Of a stretch of DNA of 13,273 nt, positions 1 through 7,484 are shown piece by piece. Source of the DNA: Massilia sp. (GTDB taxonomy: Bacteria; Pseudomonadota; Gammaproteobacteria; Burkholderiales; Burkholderiaceae_D); NCBI GenBank assembly GCA_003520365.1, contig DOUW01000413.1, positions 1,723 through 14,995 of the forward strand, given 5' to 3'. How positions within the stretch are numbered: position 1 is the stretch's first letter; each line of letters opens with the position of its first letter. Below the pieces are notes generated by a model that saw only the letters and a program-made list of their open reading frames with translations, had not been told where the DNA came from and ran no database searches. Position numbers and translations under genes: made by a program.

Positions 1-1744
1 GCAGGCAGTGCTTGGTGATCATCAGCGACACCTCGCCCGCTTCCTCGTGCGCCTCGTAGGCCGCGTCGATCAGGCCCACGCCGTGCTTGTGGTAGAACGC
101 GCGCGCCTTTTCGTTGTAGACGTTGGCGAGGTAGGACAGCTGGGTCGCCGGATACACGGCGGGCGGTTCCGCCGGCGCCTTGCGCTCGGGGCGCTCCCAC
201 GCGGCCAGTCTCGCCGCCTCGTGCGCCGCCACGGCGTCGCGCCGCAGCGCATTGATGGCGGCGGCTGGCACGAACCACGGTTGCGACAGCGCTAGCACGA
301 TGCCGTCGGCTTCGAACATCGTGTTGCCCAGCTTGGTCAGGCTGGTACGCAGCGCCGCATCGGCCTGATCAAGGTTGTGCGCCGGCTGCAGCGCCAGCTG
401 CGCGTGCGTCACGGTCTCGATCCCGTCCTCGTCGCGCAGGGTCAAGGAAAGGCCGTCGTCCAGCTCCCCCAGGGTCAGGTGCAGCGCCACCTTGCGCTCG
501 GCCGAGCGCTTCGTGAGCGCCGCTTCCCACTGGTGGTCGCGGTTGCGGTGCACCTGCGTGCCGGGTTTCAGGCCGGGCAAGGCGCTGACCGGCTCGTTCG
601 GGAACACGCGCCAGCGCTGGCCGTCCTCGCTTTCGCCGAGCTTTTGCACCGTGTTGACCTGGACGCCGACGCTGGTGCGCTTGTTCATGTAGTTCAGGCC
701 GTCGCCGTTGGCCAGGGCGACGTCGGTCATCATCTCGAAGTGGTCAGTGCCGACCTTGGTGACGGCGCCGACCTCTACGCCCAGGTACTTGGGCGAATCG
801 AAGGCGCCGATGTCGTCCTGGCGGCCCTGGGCGAAATAGTCGGTGTGGCCGCGGTTGAAATTCTTGTCGACGTCCGGCGTGAAGAAGATCTGCGTGTGGC
901 CGCTGGCGGCGCGCACGAATCCGGAACGACCCGCCGCGCGGCGCTCCAGGATCTCGTCGAGCAGCAGGCGGTAGTGGGCCGTGATGTTCTTCACGTAGCC
1001 CATGTCCTTGTAGCGCCCTTCGATCTTGAACGAGCGGATGCCGGCGTCGATCAGCGCTTCCAGGTTGCGGCTCTGGTCGTTGTCCTTCATCGACAGCAGG
1101 TGCTTGTCGTAGGCGACGACCCCGCCCTTGGCGTCGGTCAGCGTATAGGGCAGGCGGCAGGCCTGGGAACAGTCGCCGCGGTTGGCGCTGCGGCCCGTGT
1201 CCGCGTGCGAGATGTAGCACTGCCCGGAAAACGCGACGCACAGCGCGCCATGGATGAAGTATTCGAGCGGCGTGTCGACCTCGGCGCGGATCTTGCGGAT
1301 CTGTTCGACCGTCAGCTCGCGCGCCAGCACCAGCTGGGAGAAGCCGACGTCGCCCAGGAACTTCGCCTTCTCCACGGTGCGGATGTCGCACTGGGTGCTG
1401 GCGTGCAGCTGGATCGGCGGCAGGTCGATTTCCAGCAGTCCCATGTCCTGGATGATGAGCGCATCGACGCCCGCCTCGTACAGCTGCCAGACCTGCTTGC
1501 GCGCCAGCTCGAGCTCGGCGTCGTGCATGATCGTGTTCATCGTCACGAAGATGCGCGCGCGGTAGCGGTGGGCGAACTGCACCAGGCTGGCGATCTCTTC
1601 CAGCGAATTGCTGGCGTTGTGACGGGCGCCGAAGGCGGGGCCGCCGATATACACGGCGTCGGCGCCATGCAGGATGGCCTCGCGGCCGATCTCGGCGGTT
1701 TTCGCAGGCGACAGCAGTTCGAGCTGGTGATCGAGTAGAGACAT
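1..1744 (-). CDS. rlhA: 23S rRNA C2501 5-hydroxycytidine synthase, U32 family (3' end cut by window edge)
   Basis: RlhA (formerly YdcP) hydroxylates C2501 of 23S rRNA; it belongs to the U32 'peptidase' family, whose members are now known mostly as Fe-S RNA or ubiquinone hydroxylation proteins. The 581 residues present match my recollection of E. coli RlhA (about 650 aa) nearly end to end, including HGADAVYIGGP (26-36), LHASTQCDIRTVEKAKFL (113-130) and the U32 signature FIHGALCVAFSGQCYIS. Cysteines at 169, 176, 192 and 196 are the likely cluster ligands. The length and the C-terminal part (YLANVYNEKAR, MITKHC) favour RlhA over the shorter TrhP/YegQ, UbiU or UbiV. The start ATG (1742-1744) has AGAGGA seven bases upstream and a good promoter. 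About 70 C-terminal residues lie outside the window. It follows dedA on the same strand, 114 bases downstream. Confidence 0.93.
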   Translation of the reverse strand, partial: MSLLDHQLELLSPAKTAEIGREAILHGADAVYIGGPAFGARHNASNSLEEIASLVQFAHRYRARIFVTMNTIMHDAELELARKQVWQLYEAGVDALIIQDMGLLEIDLPPIQLHASTQCDIRTVEKAKFLGDVGFSQLVLARELTVEQIRKIRAEVDTPLEYFIHGALCVAFSGQCYISHADTGRSANRGDCSQACRLPYTLTDAKGGVVAYDKHLLSMKDNDQSRNLEALIDAGIRSFKIEGRYKDMGYVKNITAHYRLLLDEILERRAAGRSGFVRAASGHTQIFFTPDVDKNFNRGHTDYFAQGRQDDIGAFDSPKYLGVEVGAVTKVGTDHFEMMTDVALANGDGLNYMNKRTSVGVQVNTVQKLGESEDGQRWRVFPNEPVSALPGLKPGTQVHRNRDHQWEAALTKRSAERKVALHLTLGELDDGLSLTLRDEDGIETVTHAQLALQPAHNLDQADAALRTSLTKLGNTMFEADGIVLALSQPWFVPAAAINALRRDAVAAHEAARLAAWERPERKAPAEPPAVYPATQLSYLANVYNEKARAFYHKHGVGLIDAAYEAHEEAGEVSLMITKHCL

Positions 1745-1772
1745 GGCGCATTCCTCTGGGACGAAGGCGCCG

Positions 1773-1801
1773 ATTATAGCTTTGCGGGTGCGGCGTGTCA
1801 T
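1773..1801 (-). promoter_or_regulatory. sigma70-type promoter of rlhA
   Basis: Read on the minus strand, ATGACA (1801-1796; five of six with TTGACA) is followed after 17 bases by a perfect TATAAT (1778-1773). Transcription would start near 1766, giving a leader of about 22 bases that carries the AGAGGA ribosome binding site. It suggests rlhA is expressed independently of dedA. Confidence 0.75.
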
Positions 1802-1805
1802 GGTT

Positions 1806-1831
1806 GCCGGGGCCATGTGGCTGGCCCCGGC
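1806..1831 (-). terminator. stem-loop after dedA, no U-tract
   Basis: A perfect 10-bp inverted repeat (1806-1815 with 1822-1831, six-base loop TGTGGC) lies 28 bases beyond the dedA stop. It is very GC-rich. On the minus strand it is followed by AACCATGAC, not by T residues, so it is not a canonical intrinsic terminator. It could act as a mRNA 3'-end stabiliser or a Rho-assisted terminator, and it sits immediately upstream of the rlhA promoter. Confidence 0.5.
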
Positions 1832-1858
1832 CCGCCCGCGGACATTGCCGCGCCCGAA

Positions 1859-2512
1859 TCAGGCGCCCGGGTTGCTGCGCCTGCTGCGCGCACGCTCCTG
1901 GAGCCAGGCCACGATGCCCGGCACCAGCGACAGCACGATGATGCCGAGGATGACCGCGGTCAGGTTCTCGTTCACCCACTTGATGTTGCCGAAGGCGAAG
2001 CCGGCCACCGTCAGGGAGACCACCCACAAGGTGCCGCCCATGACGTTATAGGACAGGAAGGTGGAATAGCGCATGCTGCCCAGTGCGGCGACGAAGGGCG
2101 CCAGGGTGCGCACGATGGGAACGTAGCGCGCCAGCACGATGGTCTTGGGGCCATGGCGTTCGAAGAAGCGCTCGGTATGGGCGATGTGCTCGGCCTTGAT
2201 GAAGCGCAGCCGGTAGCCATTCTTGATGCGATCGCGGAACATGGTGCCGATCGCGAAGTTGACGATATCGCCGAGCACCGCCGCGACGATCAACAGCGGG
2301 ATCAGCACCGGCAGCGACAGCAGGCCTTTCGCCGCCAGGGCGCCGGTGACGAACAGCAGCGAGTCGCCAGGCAGGAAGGGCATGACGACCACCCCCGTTT
2401 CGACGAAGATCACGGCGAACAGCAGCACGTAGACCAGGATGTGGTAGTCGGCCGCCAGGACGGCAAGATGGCGGTCGAGGTGGAGGAACCATTCGAGCAG
2501 GGTAGTGAGCAT
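1859..2512 (-). CDS. dedA: DedA family membrane protein
   Basis: A 217-residue inner-membrane protein that matches the E. coli DedA subfamily along its length (about 219 aa). DedA/SNARE-associated proteins are linked to recycling of undecaprenyl phosphate and other polyprenyl or phospholipid carriers across the membrane, and to proton-motive-force homeostasis. The conserved features are present: acidic E38 (ETG), PFLPGDSLLF around D50, GD at 81-82, and the ARYVPIVRT segment (128-136) with R129 and R135, matching the acidic and arginine residues known to be essential in E. coli YqjA. Hydrophobic spans lie near 24-45, 50-90, 135-175 and 184-203, and the tail is basic. The open frame extends upstream to 2752, but the Met at 2512 aligns with the family start; the upstream extension is unrelated, non-hydrophobic sequence. 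The substrate in this organism is unknown. Confidence 0.92.
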   Translation of the reverse strand: MLTTLLEWFLHLDRHLAVLAADYHILVYVLLFAVIFVETGVVVMPFLPGDSLLFVTGALAAKGLLSLPVLIPLLIVAAVLGDIVNFAIGTMFRDRIKNGYRLRFIKAEHIAHTERFFERHGPKTIVLARYVPIVRTLAPFVAALGSMRYSTFLSYNVMGGTLWVVSLTVAGFAFGNIKWVNENLTAVILGIIVLSLVPGIVAWLQERARSRRSNPGA

Positions 2513-2683
2513 AGTGTTTGTCGTTGCATTGTGTTGTGGCCATGCAATCGCACGTGCATGGACCGGGCAGGAAAAGAGCTGCCTCGCCGTCCCATCGGCA
2601 AGGATTGTCCAGCTCCGCGACAGTCTACCGGGTCTTTCATTTTTACAACAAGCGCACGATTCCCAAACCGTTGATGCAAAGAG

Positions 2684-2704
2684 AAAAACGGCCCGAACAG
2701 GCCG
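2684..2704 (-). terminator. terminator-like hairpin in the dedA upstream region
   Basis: Minus-strand reading gives CGGCC, a six-base loop, GGCCG and then TTTTT followed by a pyrimidine-rich run (CTCTTT). The stem can be lengthened by three pairs if one G is bulged. No minus-strand gene ends upstream of it, so it would stop antisense transcription coming out of the lemA operon, or act in a long dedA leader. The short stem makes this tentative. Confidence 0.35.
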
Positions 2705-2771
2705 GTTGCCGCACTTGGTCGCGTCATGTTGTGCAAGATACGATGACAACAAAAAGTGATTAAAAGCAATT

Positions 2772-2777
2772 TATAAT
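2772..2777 (+). promoter_or_regulatory. -10 element (TATAAT), probable lemA promoter
   Basis: A consensus TATAAT lies 68 bases before the lemA ATG in an AT-rich stretch. No good -35 hexamer is visible 16-18 bases upstream, so the promoter may be activator-assisted or use the A-rich upstream tract (2748-2763). lemA itself has AAGGA (2831-2835) ten bases before its ATG. Confidence 0.45.
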
Positions 2778-2845
2778 CTTGAGCTTGCTTTCCAGGCGCT
2801 CTCACAAAAACAACGCATATTTTCAAAACAAAGGATCTTTTAGCT

Positions 2846-3583
2846 ATGGCAAACGAATTGGACGAAGTCACTGGCCCGGTGGACCAGGCCGGCCGCGATG
2901 TCAACGTCATCAACAAGCAGATTCCCGTCCAGATCGGCACCGGTTCGCTGCTCTTCGAAATTGCCCTGTGGACGGTCATTCCGCTTATCGGCGCCGTGGC
3001 CCTGCTGACCGATGCGTTGCCGCGAAACTACAGCCTGGGACTGCTGGTGCTGGGCGCCCTGCCCGGCGTGGCCTTCCAGTTCATGAAGGTGTTCGCCCTG
3101 GCGAACCTGCGCAAGCTGCAGCAGAAAATCCAGGCCGATGCCTCGCAGATCGACAATTACCTGGAGCAGCGCGTCGTCGTCCTGAACAACGTGGTGGGCC
3201 TGGTCGCGAAAGCGATCGATCTCGACAAGGATGTGATGAAGTCGGTCGCGGCGTATCGGAGCGGCCATCACGCCGATGCCGAACGCAACCAGGCGTCCCA
3301 GAAAATCGACGGTATTTTCTCGCGCATCAACCTGGCCTGCGAAGCCTATCCGGAGCTGAAAGCGCAGGCCGTCATCGCCGACGCCATGCGCCAGAACAGT
3401 TATCTGCAAAAGGAAGTGACCGCGGCGCGCACGCTGTATAACGATACCGTCGGCATGTGGAACCAGGACATCTTTGCCTGGCCGACCAGGCAGATCGTGG
3501 CGGCGCGCGCGGGCTACACCACGCGCATTCCCTTCACCGCCTCCGCCGAGACCAAGGCTGCCGCCCGGAGCGTCTTCTTTTGA
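2846..3583 (+). CDS. lemA: LemA family protein
   Basis: A 245-residue LemA-family membrane protein; the biochemical role of LemA proteins is unresolved. The family core is recognisable: ADASQIDNYLEQRVVVLNNVV (98-118) corresponds to the usual helix that reads like 'AWAQIDVQLKRRHDLIPNLV', and the C-terminal YNDTVGMWNQDIFAWPTRQI segment matches the family's YN...YN...FP pattern. Unlike typical LemA proteins, which have one N-terminal membrane helix, this one has a hydrophilic N-terminus of about 33 residues and then two hydrophobic segments (about 35-55 and 62-85). That hairpin would place the helical LemA domain on the same side as the N-terminus, probably the cytoplasm. It overlaps the next gene by four bases, so the two are translationally coupled. 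Start: ATG 2846 with AAGGA upstream. Confidence 0.88.
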   Translation: MANELDEVTGPVDQAGRDVNVINKQIPVQIGTGSLLFEIALWTVIPLIGAVALLTDALPRNYSLGLLVLGALPGVAFQFMKVFALANLRKLQQKIQADASQIDNYLEQRVVVLNNVVGLVAKAIDLDKDVMKSVAAYRSGHHADAERNQASQKIDGIFSRINLACEAYPELKAQAVIADAMRQNSYLQKEVTAARTLYNDTVGMWNQDIFAWPTRQIVAARAGYTTRIPFTASAETKAAARSVFF

Positions 3584-5331
3584 TCGACGACGTCCACGAG
3601 CCGCTGGAGCAGTACGCGTCCCATTTCAGGGCTGCCCACGTCGAGCATACCTCGGACTTTTTCGAGGACCTCGTGCGCCGCTCCGGCGTCGACGAGAACG
3701 CCAATATCCAGACGGTGCGGGAACTGCGCGAGCTCGAACAGCGGGCCGCCGGCGAAGGCAGCTCGAACAAGGGCTGGCGCATCCTGCGCGGCTTCGCCAT
3801 CGCCTGCGCGCTGCTGGCGGCGCTGTATATCCTCGCCTATTACACCTGGCCATGGCTCGCGCTGCCGGCGCTGGCGCTGGTGCCTGCGATGCTGTGGCTG
3901 AACCGCGTCATCAACGATTCCGACGCCCAGCTGAAACGGCTGCAGGAAGCCTGCGACGCGAAGCGCGCCGTGGCCTGGGGCCAGATGGCGCCGCTGAACC
4001 GCCTGTACGACTGGGACATCGTGGCGAAGCTGGTGCAGAAAACGGTGCCGCGCATCGCCTTCGACGCCTATTTCAGCAACGGCCGCATGGACGAGCTGCG
4101 CAAGGGCTTCGGCTGGTCCGGCCAGCTCGGCGACGACCACTCCATCGTGTTCTCGCACAGCGGCGTATTGAACGGCAACCCGTTCATTCTTACCCGAACC
4201 CTGTCGCACTGGATGGGCAGCAAGACCTACCATGGCTCGCTCCAGATCAGCTGGACGGAACGCCACCTCAATGCGCAAGGCAAATGGGAAACCAGGACCC
4301 GCCACGAGACCTTGAACGCATCGATCGAGCGTCCCTTCCCCGAGTACGAAAACCGGACCTTCATCGTCTACGGCAACGAGGCGGCGCCCGACCTCGTATT
4401 CAGCCGCAACCCGTCGACACTCTCGCGCCTGGAAGACGGCCTGTTCGACAAATGGCGGAAGAACCGCGCCATCAAGAAGCTGGAAGCGAAATCCCGGGAT
4501 GTTGGCGAGGGCAATACGTTTACGGTGATGTCGAACCGCGAATTCGACGCCTTGTTCGCTGCCACGGACCGCAACCATGAAGTGCAGTTCCGGCTGTTGT
4601 TCACGCCCCTGGCGCAGCAGGAAATGCTGAAGCTGCTGAAGGACAGTACGATCGGTTTCGGCGACACCTTCGTGTTCGAGAAAACCCGGATGATCAACGT
4701 GGTGGAGGCGGGCCACATGCGCCAGACCGATATCAGCGGCGCGCCCTGGAAATTCCATGCCTACGAACTGGCCCACGCACGCACGTTCTTCAACGGCTAC
4801 CACAACGATTTCTTCAAGTCGTTCTACTTCGGGATCGCGCCCCTGCTCGCCATCCCCCTGTACCAGCAGCATCGGCCGCATGCGGACATCTACAGGGACA
4901 CCTATTCGCACAAACCCTGTTTCTGGGAGCATGAAGCGATCGCCAATTACCATGGCGAGGCGGTGTTCAAGCATCCCGACTGCGTCACCCGCAGCATCCT
5001 GAAGACCACCATGCACGAGGAGGCCGACGGCGCGCAGAAAGTGCGCGTGACGGCCAGCGGCTTTCGCAGCGTCAAGCGCGTCCACTACGTGTCGATGCGC
5101 GGCGGCGATGGCCGCTCGCACCGGGTGCCGGTGCATTGGGACGAGTATTTCGATGTCGCGAACAGCGCCGACATGCTGGTCAGGGAAGCGGCTGCGCCAG
5201 GCAGCGTTGCGCACGAGGGCGCGGCGGACGGCAATGGCGTCGCCTTGCCGCCGGCGTTTTCGCGGCATGGCATCGACGCCGGCAAGGCGGTCCTGCGCCG
5301 GTCGATTTTCTCGGCGGTTCTGCCTGGCTGA
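3580..5331 (+). CDS. LemA-linked membrane protein, DUF3137-like
   Basis: A 583-residue protein of unknown function, translationally coupled to lemA. I assign it to the DUF3137 type of LemA partner from gene context and architecture, not from a firm motif match. I place the start at TTG (3580-3582), which overlaps the lemA stop as TTGA and has GGAG (3567-3570) nine bases upstream; the frame is open further upstream, but only inside lemA. Residues 1-65 are acidic and helical, 68-89 and 91-107 form a membrane hairpin, and from 108 on a large soluble domain follows. The same topology is predicted for LemA, so the soluble parts probably meet on one side of the membrane. The domain contains several Trp/His/Tyr-rich segments (for example FHAYELAHARTFF, HKPCFWEHEAIANYH). 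The C-terminal 60 residues are Ala/Gly-rich and probably disordered. Confidence 0.75.
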   Translation: MIDDVHEPLEQYASHFRAAHVEHTSDFFEDLVRRSGVDENANIQTVRELRELEQRAAGEGSSNKGWRILRGFAIACALLAALYILAYYTWPWLALPALALVPAMLWLNRVINDSDAQLKRLQEACDAKRAVAWGQMAPLNRLYDWDIVAKLVQKTVPRIAFDAYFSNGRMDELRKGFGWSGQLGDDHSIVFSHSGVLNGNPFILTRTLSHWMGSKTYHGSLQISWTERHLNAQGKWETRTRHETLNASIERPFPEYENRTFIVYGNEAAPDLVFSRNPSTLSRLEDGLFDKWRKNRAIKKLEAKSRDVGEGNTFTVMSNREFDALFAATDRNHEVQFRLLFTPLAQQEMLKLLKDSTIGFGDTFVFEKTRMINVVEAGHMRQTDISGAPWKFHAYELAHARTFFNGYHNDFFKSFYFGIAPLLAIPLYQQHRPHADIYRDTYSHKPCFWEHEAIANYHGEAVFKHPDCVTRSILKTTMHEEADGAQKVRVTASGFRSVKRVHYVSMRGGDGRSHRVPVHWDEYFDVANSADMLVREAAAPGSVAHEGAADGNGVALPPAFSRHGIDAGKAVLRRSIFSAVLPG

Positions 5332-5352
5332 CGCGCGAGAAAGCGGAAAAAG

Positions 5353-5382
5353 AAAAACCGGGGACGCATCCCCGGTTTTTTT
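5353..5382. terminator. bidirectional intrinsic terminator
   Basis: An 8-bp perfect stem (ACCGGGGA 5357-5364, loop CGCA, TCCCCGGT 5369-5376) is flanked by an A-tract on the left (5353-5357) and a T-tract on the right (5376-5382), so it works in either direction. It lies in the 72-base gap between the convergent lemA/DUF3137 pair and the terZ-like gene. Confidence 0.9.
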
Positions 5383-5403
5383 ATCGACGCTTATGCAAAC
5401 CGA

Positions 5404-5985
5404 TCACAGGTGCGGCGTGATCGCCGGCATCAGGTCGTCGAAGGTACGGCCGCTGGCGTTTTCGCCGATGGCGTGCATCTTCCACTCGCCGTTGTGACGG
5501 TACAGCTTGGCCATCACCTGGGCGGTGTGGGCGCCCTGCACCGACAGGTCGTAGCGCGCCACTTCCTTGTTGCCGGAAGCGTCGAGCAGGCGGCAGTAGG
5601 CGTTCTGCACCTGCGAGAAGTTCTGGCCGGTGAAGCTGTTCACCGTGAACACCAGCGACTTCACGTTGGCCGGCACGTTGCTCAGGTCGACGTTGATCTG
5701 CTCGTCGTCGCCGTCGCCGGCGCCGGTGCGGTTGTCGCCGGTGTGGACGATGCTGCCGTCCTTGCTTTTCAGCTGGCGGAACCAGACCACGTCCACCGGA
5801 CGGTTCGATTCGTCGAACATCACGACCGAGGCGTCGAGGTCGACGCTTTCGGTCTTGCCGCCGAAGCCGAAGAAGCCCTTCGACTTGATGGCGTCCCAGC
5901 CCAGGCCCATGGTGACGCGGGTGAGTGCACCGCCGCCTTCCTTGCTGAGCGAAATCTTCTGGCCTTTTTGCAGATTGACTGACAT
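5404..5985 (-). CDS. terZ: TerZ-like TerD-family protein
   Basis: A 193-residue cytoplasmic TerD-domain protein. The TerD family binds calcium and works with TerC-type membrane proteins in the tellurite/chemical stress response. Family marks: MGLGWD (26-31), VDLDASVVMFDE (48-59), and the metal-binding loop HTGDNRTGAGDGDDE (81-95) with all acidic residues intact, followed by ARYDLS and LYRHNGEWKMHAIGE. The KSKGFFGFGGKTESVDLD insertion before the first acidic strand is what places it nearer TerZ than TerD/TerE. The ATG at 5985 has AGGAGAG upstream. It is the last gene of the minus-strand Ter module, 15 bases after the AIM24-family gene and probably cotranscribed with it. The exact paralogue name is less certain than the family. 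Confidence 0.88.
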   Translation of the reverse strand: MSVNLQKGQKISLSKEGGGALTRVTMGLGWDAIKSKGFFGFGGKTESVDLDASVVMFDESNRPVDVVWFRQLKSKDGSIVHTGDNRTGAGDGDDEQINVDLSNVPANVKSLVFTVNSFTGQNFSQVQNAYCRLLDASGNKEVARYDLSVQGAHTAQVMAKLYRHNGEWKMHAIGENASGRTFDDLMPAITPHL

Positions 5986-6000
5986 TGTTCTCTCCTGGTT

Positions 6001-6696
6001 TTAGCGCGCGGGCGTTTGCATCCAGGCCTTGAAGGCGGCGCGGTTACGCGAACACACGTAGACCTTGCCCTTGCCCGAAAAGCGCAGGACCATGCCCTCG
6101 CCGCTGGTTTGGCTGTTGATCAGGTTACCGAGGAAGCCGCCGCTGGTGCCGGTCGTGATCGAGATCTCGTACTGCAGCGTGCTGTCCCAGCACACCACGT
6201 GCGAGTTGTCGATGATCGCGTCCTTGCCCGGCTCCACTTCCAGCATCGACATCGAACCGAATCCCGACACCACCACCTGGCCCTGCCCCGTCGTCTCGGT
6301 GACGAAGAAGCCGCCGCTGTTGGCGAACAGCGCGTTGCCCAGGCTCTGGGTGCGCACCTTCAGGTCCACGCCCGAGCTGGCGGCAACGAAGGCGCCGTCG
6401 CTGATGATGTACTGGTTCGGGCCGCAGTCGACGATCTGCATCGCCCCCGGCAGGGTCGGCGACAGCAGGCAGTCGCCGTCGCCGCGCGTCGCTTCGATGT
6501 GCTGCTGGAAGAACGATTCGCCGTTGGCGAAGGTGCGCATCAATGCGCTGCCGAGCCCGCCCTTCATCTTGCCTTTCAGGTCGAGCGTCGATTCCATCAT
6601 CACCATCGCGTCGGATTCGCAATAGATGGTCTCGCCTCTCCTCATCGACACGTGCAGGAAGGGATCTACATCTCCGGTCACGGTAAAAGTTGGCAT
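6001..6696 (-). CDS. AIM24 / TIGR00266 family protein
   Basis: A 231-residue protein of the AIM24 (TIGR00266) family, small beta-rich proteins of unknown biochemical function. Visible family features are the opening HVSMRRGETIYCESDAMVMM (15-34), the LKGKMKGGLGSAL segment, FFQQHIEA, a Gly-rich middle (LFANSGGFFVTETTGQGQ), PGKDAIIDNSHVVCWD and GEGMVLRFSGKGKVYVCSRN near the C-terminus. There is no signal peptide and no clear membrane span. It sits between two TerD-family genes, 15 bases before terZ, so a role beside the Ter proteins is likely by context. The start ATG (6694-6696) has GGAAG nine to ten bases upstream. An intrinsic terminator lies 19-45 bases before its start, so its transcription is separable from terD. 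Confidence 0.88.
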   Translation of the reverse strand: MPTFTVTGDVDPFLHVSMRRGETIYCESDAMVMMESTLDLKGKMKGGLGSALMRTFANGESFFQQHIEATRGDGDCLLSPTLPGAMQIVDCGPNQYIISDGAFVAASSGVDLKVRTQSLGNALFANSGGFFVTETTGQGQVVVSGFGSMSMLEVEPGKDAIIDNSHVVCWDSTLQYEISITTGTSGGFLGNLINSQTSGEGMVLRFSGKGKVYVCSRNRAAFKAWMQTPAR

Positions 6697-6714
6697 TTCT
6701 TTTGGCTTCCTATT

Positions 6715-6741
6715 AAAAACGGCCCCCGGTCATGGGGACCG
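6715..6741 (-). terminator. intrinsic terminator after terD, before the AIM24 gene
   Basis: Read on the minus strand: CGGTCCCC (6741-6734), six-base loop, GGGGGCCG (6727-6720), then TTTTT (6719-6715). The stem is 8 bp with one G-T wobble. It lies 14 bases beyond the terD stop and ends 19 bases before the AIM24 start codon, inside what otherwise looks like one operon. Confidence 0.75.
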
Positions 6742-6754
6742 CGAACCTGATTGT

Positions 6755-7330
6755 TTAAACGTTGACGCCGTAGTTCTTGGCGAGCGGCCCCAGGCCGCCC
6801 TGGAAGCCCTGGCCAATGGCGCGGAATTTCCAGTCGGCGCCATTACGATACACCTCGCCGAAGATCATTGCCGCTTCGGTCGAGCCGTCTTCCGACAGGT
6901 CGTAGCGGGCGATTTCCGCGTCGCCGTTGGCGTTGACGCAGCGGATGAAGGCCTTGCCGACCATGCCGAAGTTCTGGCGGCGGGTCTCGGCGTCGTGGAT
7001 GGTCACAGCCAGCACGATCTTGTCGACGTCGGCCGGCACCTTGGTCAGGTCGATCGCGACGCTTTCGTCGTCGCCCGCGCCTTCGCCGGTCTTGTTGTCG
7101 CCCGAGTGGACGACCGAGCCGTCGGCCGACTTCAGGTTGTTGTAGAAGATGAAGTCGGCGTCCGAACGGACCTTGCCGCTGCTGTTCAGCATGAAGACGG
7201 CGCCGTCGAGGTCGAAGGCTGCGCCGTCGGTGGCGCGGGTATCCCAGCCGAGGCCGACCTTCAGGTTGGTCAGGCCAGGGGCTTCTTTCGACAGGTTGAC
7301 GTTGCCGCCTTTTTGCAGACTGATTGCCAT
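6755..7330 (-). CDS. terD: TerD family stress-response protein
   Basis: A 191-residue TerD-domain protein, collinear with plasmid and chromosomal TerD/TerE (about 191-192 aa). TerD proteins are cytoplasmic calcium-binding partners of TerC in tellurite and other chemical stress. Seen here: [28 protein letters not shown] (24-36), [10 protein letters not shown] (39-48), [23 protein letters not shown] (57-79), [22 protein letters not shown] and [14 protein letters not shown]. The metal loop reads TGEGAGDDE (81-89), where the family usually has TGEGDGDDE, so one acidic position (85) is alanine. [17 protein letters not shown] and [18 protein letters not shown] favour TerD over TerE. The ATG (7328-7330) has AGGAG about ten bases upstream. 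A terminator follows the stop codon. Confidence 0.92.
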   Translation of the reverse strand: MAISLQKGGNVNLSKEAPGLTNLKVGLGWDTRATDGAAFDLDGAVFMLNSSGKVRSDADFIFYNNLKSADGSVVHSGDNKTGEGAGDDESVAIDLTKVPADVDKIVLAVTIHDAETRRQNFGMVGKAFIRCVNANGDAEIARYDLSEDGSTEAAMIFGEVYRNGADWKFRAIGQGFQGGLGPLAKNYGVNV

Positions 7331-7484
7331 GATGTGTTTCTCCTAAGATTGAGGACTTCTTGTGAACACCGGGGTTGTACGCGCAGCGAGCTGGTGTTCT
7401 GCCGCTCGCCGGGCGGTTCGTTGTGCGGGGCGCCTTTCATGGCGCTCTCGCGTGATTCTGTAACTCTGTGCTACGGGTCCGACA

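Larger units (their letters stand above)
2513..2845. other. divergent intergenic region between dedA and lemA
   Basis: This 333-base stretch separates the divergent dedA and lemA genes. It is more AT-rich than its surroundings, especially 2640-2845. It holds a -10 element and ribosome binding site for lemA and a minus-strand terminator-like hairpin (2684-2704). Open frames on both strands here (for example 2505-2759 plus) show no recognisable protein features and no good ribosome binding site. I found no RNA gene I could support. Confidence 0.6.

Noticed and set aside
377..1738. Long plus-strand open frame (453 codons) opposite rlhA
   Set aside because: It is antisense to a clearly recognised rlhA coding frame; the translation is rich in Val, Gln, Arg and His as expected for a GC-rich complement and shows no family features.
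744..2027. Minus-strand open frame overlapping both rlhA and dedA in another frame
   Set aside because: It crosses a promoter, a stem-loop and two real genes in the wrong frame and is dominated by Arg, Gly and Pro.
3514..5268. Minus-strand open frame (584 codons) opposite the LemA partner gene
   Set aside because: It mirrors the plus-strand gene codon for codon. The plus frame has a membrane hairpin, a coupled start and a terminator after it, and the minus frame has none.
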